Shown here: piece after piece, positions 42,691-50,760 of the stretch
How the letters are laid out: each line of letters starts with the position of its first letter
Position numbering within the stretch: position 1 is the first letter of the stretch
Assembly: GCA_002427815.1 (NCBI GenBank)
Contig: DIZF01000029.1
Coordinates: 11,771 to 75,770, forward strand
Direction: 5' to 3'
From: Ramlibacter tataouinensis
GTDB taxonomy: Bacteria > Pseudomonadota > Gammaproteobacteria > Burkholderiales > Burkholderiaceae_C
DNA: 64,000 nucleotides
Position numbers and translations under genes: made by a program
The notes under the pieces: model-generated
What the model was told of the DNA's origin: nothing
Seen by the model: the letters and a program-made list of their open reading frames with translations, nothing else
Database searches by the model: none

Positions 42691-43011
42691 ATGACTGACG
42701 CAGCAAAGACCCTCAAGGACGGCCAACAGCGACTCGCGCAGGACTTCAAGGCAGTGGTGAACGACGCTGAACAGCTGCTGCGTGACGCCGCGCGCGACGC
42801 CGGCCAGGGCTATGGCGAAGCGCGCGAACGTCTCGAGGAAAGCCTCAAGATCGCGCGCGACGAATTGGCCTGCCTGGAAGGCGCCATGATGGATAGCGCG
42901 CGCCGCGCCGGTCGTGCCACCGACGACTATGTGCATCGTCGTCCGTGGGAATCGATCGGCATCGGCGCCGGGGTCGGGCTGTTACTGGGCCTGCTGATCG
43001 CCCGCAGGTAG
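42691..43011 (+). CDS. ElaB/YqjD/DUF883-family membrane-anchored protein
   Basis: A 106-residue protein: long amphipathic helix (residues 1-80, e.g. LAQDFKAVVNDAEQLLRDAARD) and a C-terminal anchor (WESIGIGAGVGLLLGLLIARR). E. coli YqjD and ElaB bind ribosomes at the membrane in stationary phase, which fits the HPF theme. First gene of a yqjD-yqjE-yqjK-type operon under FNR control; CAGGAG precedes the ATG. Confidence 0.88.
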   Translation: MTDAAKTLKDGQQRLAQDFKAVVNDAEQLLRDAARDAGQGYGEARERLEESLKIARDELACLEGAMMDSARRAGRATDDYVHRRPWESIGIGAGVGLLLGLLIARR

Positions 43012-43014
43012 TCC

Positions 43015-43380
43015 GTGACTCTGGCCCGCAACCTGGCGCAGCTCGGAGCCGGTTCGCTGCTGCTGGCGCGACAGCGGCTCGAACTGGCTTCGCTCGATAT
43101 CGAAGAGGAGTTGCTGCGCATCGGGCTCCTGCTGGCCGGAACGCTGGTCACGGCGCTCATGCTCGCGCTGGCCCTTTCGGCGGCATCCGCGACGCTCGTC
43201 ATCTATTTCTGGGACAGTGCGCGAATGGCCGCCGCGATCGGCGTGACGGGTTTCTTCGCACTGGCCGGGTTACTCATGGCCTGGCGTCTGGTTTCCGCCC
43301 TGCGCGACAAGCCGCGCTTCCTCGCCGCCACACTGGCGCAGCTGGACAAAGACAGTCAACGCCTGGGCGAGCAGCCATGA
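43015..43380 (+). CDS. YqjE-like (phage-holin-3_6 family) membrane protein
   Basis: 121 residues, GTG start at 43015 three bases after the previous stop. Two strong hydrophobic helices (LLRIGLLLAGTLVTALMLALA and AAAIGVTGFFALAGLLMAW) between charged ends. The family is named after holins, but in this operon it is the standard YqjE partner of YqjD. Overlaps the next gene by ATGA. Confidence 0.82.
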   Translation: MTLARNLAQLGAGSLLLARQRLELASLDIEEELLRIGLLLAGTLVTALMLALALSAASATLVIYFWDSARMAAAIGVTGFFALAGLLMAWRLVSALRDKPRFLAATLAQLDKDSQRLGEQP

Positions 43381-43628
43381 ACTCCCCCTTCGACGCGATC
43401 GCGCGGCGGCGTGCCGTGCTGGTGGATGAGATCGGCCTCGAACGCGAACGCATGGTGGTCACCCTGCTGAGCCTGCGCAAGCAGATGGCAATGGCCAGCC
43501 TGGGCCTCATGATGAGCCAGTTCATCGGCCGCAGCCGCTGGCTGCGCATCGCAGCGCTGGCCGCGGTGGCCGTCTCGATGGGCGGCACGGTGCTCGCTCG
43601 CCTGTTGCCGGCGCGCCGACAACCCTGA
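43377..43628 (+). CDS. YqjK-like small membrane protein
   Basis: 83 residues: a basic/acidic N-terminal helix (IARRRAVLVDEIGLERERM) and a hydrophobic C-terminal segment (LRIAALAAVAVSMGGTVLA). Third gene of the yqjDEK-type set, coupled by ATGA. Assignment rests on order and architecture more than sequence. Confidence 0.7.
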   Translation: MNSPFDAIARRRAVLVDEIGLERERMVVTLLSLRKQMAMASLGLMMSQFIGRSRWLRIAALAAVAVSMGGTVLARLLPARRQP

Positions 43629-43641
43629 CAGGAGCGCAATC

Positions 43642-44118
43642 ATGTACCAGCGCATCATCGTTCCCATCGACGGCAGCGAAACCTCGAACAAGGCCCTGGT
43701 CGCCGCCCTGCAACTGGCCAAGGAACGTCAGGGCCGCATCCGGCTGGTCCACGTGGTGGAAGAACTCGCCTACCTCACCGGGTACGACCAATTCGGCGGT
43801 TACTCGGGCGACCTGATCAAGATCATGCGGGAAACCGGCGCCAGGGTGCTGGCGGACGGCACGGCGATCGCGCAATCGGCCGGCGTCGAATGCGACAGCG
43901 CGCTCTACGACAACTTCGGCGAGCGGCTTCCTGAAGTGATCGCGGACGAGGCCCGGAGCTGGAAAGCCGACCTGATCGTGGTCGGCACGCATGGCCGGCG
44001 CGGCGTGGGGCGCATGTTGCTGGGCAGCGGAGCCGAGCAGATCATCCGCATGGCGCCGGTGCCGGTGCTGGTGATTCGATCGGAACCAGCGGAAACCACG
44101 GCCAAGGCCGGGGCCTGA
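43642..44118 (+). CDS. Universal stress protein, UspA family
   Basis: 158 residues, single Usp domain: MYQRIIVPIDGSETSNKALV at the N-terminus and the ATP-binding signature DLIVVGTHGRRGVGRMLLGSGAEQII at about 114-140, so ATP binding is expected. GGAGCGC precedes the ATG. Thirteen bases after the yqjK-like gene, so part of the FNR-controlled operon. Confidence 0.92.
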   Translation: MYQRIIVPIDGSETSNKALVAALQLAKERQGRIRLVHVVEELAYLTGYDQFGGYSGDLIKIMRETGARVLADGTAIAQSAGVECDSALYDNFGERLPEVIADEARSWKADLIVVGTHGRRGVGRMLLGSGAEQIIRMAPVPVLVIRSEPAETTAKAGA

Positions 44119-44249
44119 TCCGTGTGTTGGGCTTGACGCCGGCGCAGCGCATTGCGCTGGACCAGTCCGTCGGTTATCCGGGACCCGCAGCCTGATTCGA
44201 AACGGCCCTGGCGCGCTGCCGCGGGGTCCAACCTTCACCGGAGAAATCC

Positions 44250-44795
44250 ATGAAACAACCTCTCGAAATCCGGTTCATCGGCATGCCATCTTCCGAAGCC
44301 GTCGAGTCCGCCGCGCGCGACAAGGCGCTCAGGCTCGACCGCTTCTGCCCCAGCATCATGACCTGTCGTGTGGCCATCGAGCACAAGCAGAAGCACCAGC
44401 ATCAGGGCCAGCCATTCGCGGTGCGGGTGGACGTCACTCTGCCGGGCCATGAACTGACGGTGAACCGGGTCGAGCACGAAGACGTCTACGTGGCCCTGCG
44501 CGAAGCATTCGACGACATGAGGCGCCAGGTGGAAGACGCCGTCCGGCTGTTGCGCGGGCAGGAAAAACAGCACCCCACCGCGCTGCACGGCGAGGTGGTC
44601 CGCTTTGACGCCGAAGGCAAGTTCGGCTTCATCCGCACGGCTGACGGCGACGAATACTGGTTCAGCGCCGAGAACGTGGTGAACGAGCCCTTCGAGAGCA
44701 TGCCGGTCGGCACCCAGGTGCAGTTCATTCCGGAGGTCGCCGCCGAGGGCAGGCAAGCCAAGCGTGTCAGCGTGGGCAGGCACAGTTTCGGCTGA
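44250..44795 (+). CDS. HPF-like protein fused to a cold-shock domain
   Basis: 181 residues. Residues 1-105 are an HPF/RaiA-type domain close to the protein at 7371 (IRFIGMPSSEAVESAARDKA; LPGHELTVNRVEHEDVYVAL). Residues about 112-178 form a cold-shock OB fold (LHGEVVRFDAEGKFGFIRTADGDEYWF) with the RNP-1-like KFGFI core. The joint protein could couple ribosome silencing to RNA binding. GGAG lies seven bases before ATG 44250. The CBS gene follows after 14 bases, repeating the HPF-CBS order of 7.4-8.2 kb. No clear FNR box in the 131-base gap upstream. Confidence 0.88.
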   Translation: MKQPLEIRFIGMPSSEAVESAARDKALRLDRFCPSIMTCRVAIEHKQKHQHQGQPFAVRVDVTLPGHELTVNRVEHEDVYVALREAFDDMRRQVEDAVRLLRGQEKQHPTALHGEVVRFDAEGKFGFIRTADGDEYWFSAENVVNEPFESMPVGTQVQFIPEVAAEGRQAKRVSVGRHSFG

Positions 44796-44809
44796 CGAAG
44801 GAGCGCACC

Positions 44810-45277
44810 GTGATGAGCGAACCCACCGACGCCGGCGACATCTGCACGCGCATCGTCTCCATCGCGTACCCCGGCATGGCTCTCAACGAGGCGGCGCGCC
44901 TGATGCGCGACCGCCGCGTGGGATGCCTGGTGGTGGTCGAACAGGCGTCCCCATCGGAGCGGGTCGTGGTCGGCATGCTGACCGACCGGGACATCGCCGT
45001 GGGTGTCGTGGCCGCCGACCGCGACCCGCACGGCATGTGCGTGGAGGACGTGATGACCAGGGACGTGATCACGGCCAGCGAGCACGACTCGCTGCTGGAC
45101 CTGCTGGTGGCGATGCGGCGCAAGGGAGTCCGGCGCATGCCGGTGACTCAGCCGCAGGGCACTCTGATCGGCATCGTGGCGCTCGACGATGTGTTGGAGG
45201 TCCTCGCGCAACAGATGCAGGCCGTCGCAGGGGCAGTGAACGCAGCCGGACGCCGCGAGCGGATCGCGCAGCCATGA
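44810..45277 (+). CDS. CBS-domain pair protein, paralogue
   Basis: 155 residues, two CBS domains, very close to the protein at 7742 (ICTRIVSIAYPGMALNEAARL; GMLTDRDIAVGVVAADRDPHGMCV; RKGVRRMPVTQPQG; DDVLEVLAQQMQAVAGAV). GTG 44810 and ATG 44813 are both suitably placed after GAAGGAG. Probably binds adenylates. Second member of the duplicated HPF-CBS unit; no Lon gene follows here. Confidence 0.87.
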   Translation: MMSEPTDAGDICTRIVSIAYPGMALNEAARLMRDRRVGCLVVVEQASPSERVVVGMLTDRDIAVGVVAADRDPHGMCVEDVMTRDVITASEHDSLLDLLVAMRRKGVRRMPVTQPQGTLIGIVALDDVLEVLAQQMQAVAGAVNAAGRRERIAQP

Positions 45278-45325
45278 GGCAAGCCACATGGGGCCGCTGA
45301 CAAGCGCCGTCGGCGGGTGCTATTG

Positions 45326-45601
45326 CTACTGGCAGCCCTTCGGCCGCTGGGCCTCAGGCAACGGGCACAAGTTGACTTCGGCGGGCGTCATGGCCAGCAG
45401 CGCAGTGAGCGCGTTCGATCCGATGCTGATGGCCCAGAACACGAAGAAGCTCACGGTGTAGATGCTCTGGCGTGACAGCACCACGGGCTGGCCCCCCCAG
45501 TGCAGGTCCTGCGGATCCACCACGGCGAAGACCACCAGTTCGAGCACGCAGGCCGCGAGAAATGCGGGCCACAGGACCCGCATGAGTTTCTGGTTCCACA
45601 T
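45326..45601 (-). CDS. Small membrane protein near cbb3 genes
   Basis: 91 residues with two membrane helices (LWPAFLAACVLELVVFAVV and a second at VSFFVFWAISIGSNALTALLAM) separated by DPQDLHWGGQPVVLSRQS, and a Cys/Pro C-terminus (CPLPEAQRPKGCQ). It ends the ccoNOQP-ccoG-fixH gene series and is often found at this position in beta-proteobacteria; function unknown, possibly oxidase assembly. Confidence 0.72.
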   Translation of the reverse strand: MWNQKLMRVLWPAFLAACVLELVVFAVVDPQDLHWGGQPVVLSRQSIYTVSFFVFWAISIGSNALTALLAMTPAEVNLCPLPEAQRPKGCQ

Positions 45602-45640
45602 GGCTTTATTCCTCGCGTTTGGGTTCGGGGACCGTGGTGA

Positions 45641-45895
45641 TCAGCGCGAGCTGTCGGGTGTCGCCGCGTGGTTGCGGCCCTGCAGGGCCGGTGTCAATGC
45701 CCTGTTCTTCGCCAGCGTCTTGTTGATCTCCACCCCGCGCTGGTAATAGTCCTCGGCCAGGACCGGATCGGGATTGCGGATCGCGATCCAGGCCGTGGCG
45801 AGGGCGGCGACCACCACGACCGCGGGACCGGAGATCACCAGCCACACGTGGCCGTATTTCCACCAGGGCTGGCTAGCGGGAGGTGTTGGTTTCAT
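45641..45895 (-). CDS. fixH: FixH-family protein, short form
   Basis: 84 residues: N-terminal WWKYGHVWLVISGPAVVVVAALATAW membrane segment and the typical PDPVLAEDYYQRGVEINKTL periplasmic helix. Much shorter than rhizobial FixH (about 150 residues or more) but in line with beta-proteobacterial versions. Thought to help copper loading of cbb3 oxidase with CcoI. Directly behind ccoG. Confidence 0.82.
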   Translation of the reverse strand: MKPTPPASQPWWKYGHVWLVISGPAVVVVAALATAWIAIRNPDPVLAEDYYQRGVEINKTLAKNRALTPALQGRNHAATPDSSR

Positions 45896-45904
45896 GCTTG
45901 ATCC

Positions 45905-47341
<1,437 letters not shown>

Positions 47342-47351
47342 GACAGATTCC

Positions 47352-48272
47352 TCATTGCTTGGCCGGCGCCGGCTTGTTCGACAGGCCCCAGACATAAGCG
47401 GCCAGCACATGGATCTGGGCGTCGGTCAGCTCGCGGCCTTCTTCGGCCGGCATCACGTTGATCTTGCCGTTGTTCACCATGGCCATGATGGCGGCCTCGC
47501 CCCAGCCGTGCAGCCAGATGTCGTCCGTCAGATTGGGCGCGCCTATGGTCTGATTACCCTTGCCGTCGATGCCGTGGCAGGCCGCGCAGACCGTGAACTT
47601 GGGCTTGCCCAGCTGGGCTCGCACCGAGTCGTGCGGACTGTTGGACAGGCTCAGCACGTAATTGGCGACATTCTTGACATCATCGGGCGTGCCCACCGCA
47701 GCTGCCATCGGGGGCATCTGGCCGCGCCGGCCGCCCTTGATGGTTTCCTCGATCTTCTCGGGCGTTCCGCCATGCAGCCAGTCGTTGTCGGTCAGGTTGG
47801 GGAACCCCTTGCCGCCGCGAGCGTCCGAACCATGGCACTGGGCGCAGTTGTTCATGAACAGCCGCTCGCCGATGGCCATGGCATTAGGATCGCCGGCCAG
47901 TTCCTCGGTCTTCTTCGCGGCGAACTGCGCATACAGGGGGCCAAGCTCCCTGTTCGCCTGCTGCACTTCGGCCTCGTACTCGCCGCGCGTGCTCCAGCCC
48001 AGTTGCCCCTGGTAGCTGCCCAGGCCCGGATAGGCCACCAGGTACAGCAGCGCGAAGATGATGGTCAAGACAAACAGCCACATCCACCAGCGCGGCATCG
48101 GGTTGTTCATCTCGCGCAGATCAGTGTCCCACACGTGCCCGGTGGTGTTGTCGGCGCTGGCCACGCCCTTGGTGCGGGCGGTGATCCAGAGCAGCAGCAG
48201 GCAGGCCAGGATGCTGACCAGGGTCAGACCGGCAACGTAGATCGACCAGAAGTTGGCGTTGAAATCGCTCAT
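47352..48272 (-). CDS. ccoP: cbb3 oxidase subunit CcoP (dihaem cytochrome c)
   Basis: 306 residues: N-terminal membrane helix pair (WSIYVAGLTLVSILACLLLLW; WWMWLFVLTIIFALLYLVAY), TGHVWDTDLREMNNPMPRWW signature, and two haem-binding CxxCH motifs (CAQCHGSDARGG, CAACHGIDGKG) with Met ligands downstream. It passes electrons to CcoO/CcoN. ATG 48272 follows ccoQ by 13 bases. Confidence 0.95.
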   Translation of the reverse strand: MSDFNANFWSIYVAGLTLVSILACLLLLWITARTKGVASADNTTGHVWDTDLREMNNPMPRWWMWLFVLTIIFALLYLVAYPGLGSYQGQLGWSTRGEYEAEVQQANRELGPLYAQFAAKKTEELAGDPNAMAIGERLFMNNCAQCHGSDARGGKGFPNLTDNDWLHGGTPEKIEETIKGGRRGQMPPMAAAVGTPDDVKNVANYVLSLSNSPHDSVRAQLGKPKFTVCAACHGIDGKGNQTIGAPNLTDDIWLHGWGEAAIMAMVNNGKINVMPAEEGRELTDAQIHVLAAYVWGLSNKPAPAKQ

Positions 48273-48285
48273 GAGGCTCTCCGGC

Positions 48286-48423
48286 TCAGTCGTGGTCGAA
48301 CGGAATGCGCGCGGCCTCGTCGAATCGCTCGCGGTTGCGCCCGGCGAAGGCCCAGTAGGCGATTCCCAGGAAGGTGACAAAGCACACCAGAGTGGAGGCG
48401 ATGCGCAGGAAAGTGATGTCCAT
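48286..48423 (-). CDS. ccoQ: cbb3 oxidase subunit CcoQ
   Basis: A 45-residue single-helix protein, MDITFLRIASTLVCFVTF followed by LGIAYWAFAGRNRERFDEA and ending FDHD. Position between ccoO and ccoP, size and the acidic C-terminus identify it as CcoQ, the subunit that stabilises the oxidase. GGAG lies upstream of ATG 48423. Confidence 0.88.
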   Translation of the reverse strand: MDITFLRIASTLVCFVTFLGIAYWAFAGRNRERFDEAARIPFDHD

Positions 48424-48439
48424 CGAGAGCTCCCGGCTC

Positions 48440-49072
48440 TTATGATTTGAGTGCGCGGCCCATCATCTGCAGATAGGCGATGAGAGCTTCCAGTTCAGTC
48501 TTGCCCTTGACGGCCTCCGCGGCACCGGCGATCTCGGCGTCGCTATAGGGCACACCGACCGACCGCAACGCCCTCATGTGCGCCGGCATCGCGGCTGCGT
48601 CCACCATGTTCTTGTCGAGCCAGGGATACGCCGGCATGTTGGATTCGGGCACCACGTCGCGCGGATTGTTCAGGTGGATGCGGTGCCACTCGTCGCTGTA
48701 CTTGCCGCCTACGCGCTGCAGGTCGGGCCCGGTGCGCTTGCTGCCCCACTGGAAGGGATGGTCATAGACGAATTCCCCGGCCACCGAATAGTGGCCATAG
48801 CGCAGGGTCTCGGCCCGGAACGGCCGGATCATCTGCGAGTGGCAGTTGTAGCAGCCCTCGCGCTGGTAGATGTCGCGCCCCGCCAACTGCAAGGCGGTGT
48901 AGGGCTTGAGGCCTTCGATGGCCTGCGTCGTGGTCTTCTGGAAAAACAGCGGGACGATCTCGACCAGGCCGCCGACGGCGACCACCAGCAGGATCAGCAC
49001 GATCATCAGGAAGTTGTTGGTTTCGACCTTCTCGTGCGAGAAGCCGGGCGCGGTGGTGTGGTTGTCGCTCAT
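48440..49072 (-). CDS. ccoO: cbb3 oxidase subunit CcoO (monohaem cytochrome c)
   Basis: 210 residues: N-terminal anchor helix (NNFLMIVLILLVVAVGGLVEIVPLF), haem motif in GCYNCHSQMIRPF, and RTGPDLQRVGGKYSDEWHRIHL, all canonical. Located between ccoN and ccoQ. GGAG eight bases before ATG 49072. Confidence 0.95.
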   Translation of the reverse strand: MSDNHTTAPGFSHEKVETNNFLMIVLILLVVAVGGLVEIVPLFFQKTTTQAIEGLKPYTALQLAGRDIYQREGCYNCHSQMIRPFRAETLRYGHYSVAGEFVYDHPFQWGSKRTGPDLQRVGGKYSDEWHRIHLNNPRDVVPESNMPAYPWLDKNMVDAAAMPAHMRALRSVGVPYSDAEIAGAAEAVKGKTELEALIAYLQMMGRALKS

Positions 49073-49085
49073 AACAATTGCTCCG

Positions 49086-50519
49086 TCAGGCGGTGGCGGG
49101 AATCGCCACCGGCACGCGCACGGAGCGGCCCCGCGACACGGTCATCCATGTGTTCCATGACATGACCAGCATGCCCGACAGGTACAGCAGTCCGCCGATG
49201 ACGCGGATCACATAGAACGGATAGGTGGCCTTGACCGATTCCACGAAGGTATAGGTCAGGGTGCCGTCGGCGTTGACGGCGCGCCACATCAATCCCTGCA
49301 TCACGCCGGCGATCCACATCGCGGCGATGTACAGCACGATGCCGATGGTGGCGATCCAGAAATGCAGTTCGATGGCCGGCACCGAATACATCTTCTTCTG
49401 CCCATAGAGGCGCGGGATCAGGTAATAGAGCGATCCCATCGTGATCAGGCCGACCCAGCCCAGGGCGCCGGAATGCACGTGGCCGATGGTCCAGTCGGTG
49501 TAATGGGAAAGCGCGTTGACGGTCTTGATGGACATCATCGGGCCCTCGAACGTGCTCATGCCATAGAACGACAGCGATACGATCAGGAAGCGCAGCACGG
49601 GGTCGTCGCGCAGCTTGTACCAGGCGCCCGACAGCGTCATCACGCCGTTGATCATGCCGCCCCAGCTCGGCGCCAGCAGGATCAGCGAGAACACCATGCC
49701 GACCGATTGCGTCCAGTCCGGCAGGGCCGTGTAGTGCAGGTGATGCGGGCCGGCCCACATGTAGGTGAAGATCAGCGCCCAGAAGTGCACGATGGAGAGG
49801 CGATAGCTGTACACCGGGCGCTCGGCCTGCTTGGGGATGAAGTAATACATCATTCCCAGGAAGCCGGCGGTGAGGAAGAAGCCCACCGCGTTATGGCCGT
49901 ACCACCACTGGATCATCGCGTCCTGAACGCCCGCATAGGCCGAGTACGACTTCATCCAGCCGGCCGGGACTTCGGCGCTGTTCACGACGTGCAGAATGGC
50001 GATCGCCAGGATGAAGGCGCCATAGAACCAGTTGGCCACATAGATGTGGCGCACCTTGCGGATGCCGATCGTGCCGAAGAAGACGATCGCGTACGACACC
50101 CAGACGATGGTGATCAGGATGTCGATCGGCCACTCGAGTTCGGCGTATTCCTTGCTCGTGGTATAGCCCATGGGCAGGCTGATCGCAGCGGCAACGATGA
50201 CGGCCTGCCAGCCCCAGAACGTGAACGACGCGAGCTTGTCGGCGAACAGCCGGACGTGGCAGGTGCGCTGGACCACGTAATAGCTGGTGCCAAACAGGGC
50301 GCAGCCGCCAAACGCGAAGATCACCGCGTTGGTGTGCAGGGGCCTCAGGCGCCCATAGCTAAGCCAGGGAATGCCGAAATTGAGTTCGGGCCATGCCAGC
50401 TGGGCGGCGATGACCACCCCCACCAGCATGCCAACCACCCCCCAGACCACGGCCATCAGGGAAAACTGGCGCACCACCGTGTCGTTGTACAGCGCCGCTG
50501 CGGCTGCTTTGTCGTTCAT
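49086..50519 (-). CDS. ccoN: cbb3 oxidase catalytic subunit CcoN
   Basis: 477 residues with about twelve membrane helices, the haem b and haem b3-CuB subunit of a high-affinity oxygen reductase for microaerobic growth. Characteristic stretches: RPLHTNAVIFAFGGCALFGTSYYVVQRT, WWYGHNAVGFFLTAGFLGMMYYFIPKQ, and VIRVIGGLLYLSGMLVM. ATG 50519 was selected by alignment of the conserved N-terminus. An FNR box lies about 60 bases upstream, the normal arrangement for ccoNOQP. Confidence 0.96.
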   Translation of the reverse strand: MNDKAAAAALYNDTVVRQFSLMAVVWGVVGMLVGVVIAAQLAWPELNFGIPWLSYGRLRPLHTNAVIFAFGGCALFGTSYYVVQRTCHVRLFADKLASFTFWGWQAVIVAAAISLPMGYTTSKEYAELEWPIDILITIVWVSYAIVFFGTIGIRKVRHIYVANWFYGAFILAIAILHVVNSAEVPAGWMKSYSAYAGVQDAMIQWWYGHNAVGFFLTAGFLGMMYYFIPKQAERPVYSYRLSIVHFWALIFTYMWAGPHHLHYTALPDWTQSVGMVFSLILLAPSWGGMINGVMTLSGAWYKLRDDPVLRFLIVSLSFYGMSTFEGPMMSIKTVNALSHYTDWTIGHVHSGALGWVGLITMGSLYYLIPRLYGQKKMYSVPAIELHFWIATIGIVLYIAAMWIAGVMQGLMWRAVNADGTLTYTFVESVKATYPFYVIRVIGGLLYLSGMLVMSWNTWMTVSRGRSVRVPVAIPATA

Positions 50520-50546
50520 TGAAGCACCTGTTATCGTGACTCTTCC

Positions 50547-50588
50547 AGTTTCCCGGCAAGGTTTCCCAAGCCGGTTGACGCAAATCAA
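50547..50588 (-). promoter_or_regulatory. FNR-box promoter of ccoNOQP
   Basis: TTGACGCAAATCAA (50575-50588) with a weak -10 GAAACT (50552-50547) after 22 bases on the minus strand. The box overlaps the last codon and stop of ccoS. Confidence 0.72.
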
Positions 50589-50722
50589 TCCGACCGGAGA
50601 ATGCGCTCGGCTTCCGCATCGACGCCTTCGAACTGGCCGCGCCACACCGCCCACCCGAGCGCGCCAAGGATCAGCAGGGCCAGGCCCACCGAGAGCGGAA
50701 TCAATATGAAGAGAATGTCCAT
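50585..50722 (-). CDS. ccoS: cbb3 assembly protein CcoS
   Basis: 45 residues: one membrane helix (FILIPLSVGLALLILGALGW) and the short polar tail VWRGQFEGVDAEAERIL, typical of CcoS, which is needed for haem and copper insertion in CcoN. ATG 50722 is the conserved MDILFILIP start. It lies between ccoI and ccoN on the same strand. Confidence 0.9.
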   Translation of the reverse strand: MDILFILIPLSVGLALLILGALGWAVWRGQFEGVDAEAERILRSD

Positions 50723-50760
50723 GCAGGTTGGTACCGTGTTGATGGCGGATGGTGCGCGGG

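Noticed and set aside
43015..43380. Holin as a sign of prophage
   Set aside because: The holin-family name is misleading here; gene order yqjD-yqjE-yqjK identifies a cellular operon and no other phage gene is present.
44128..44145. TTGAC-containing stretch upstream of the HPF-CSD gene
   Set aside because: Only one half-site is present (second half GCGCA), and no -10 is seen at 21-22 bases.
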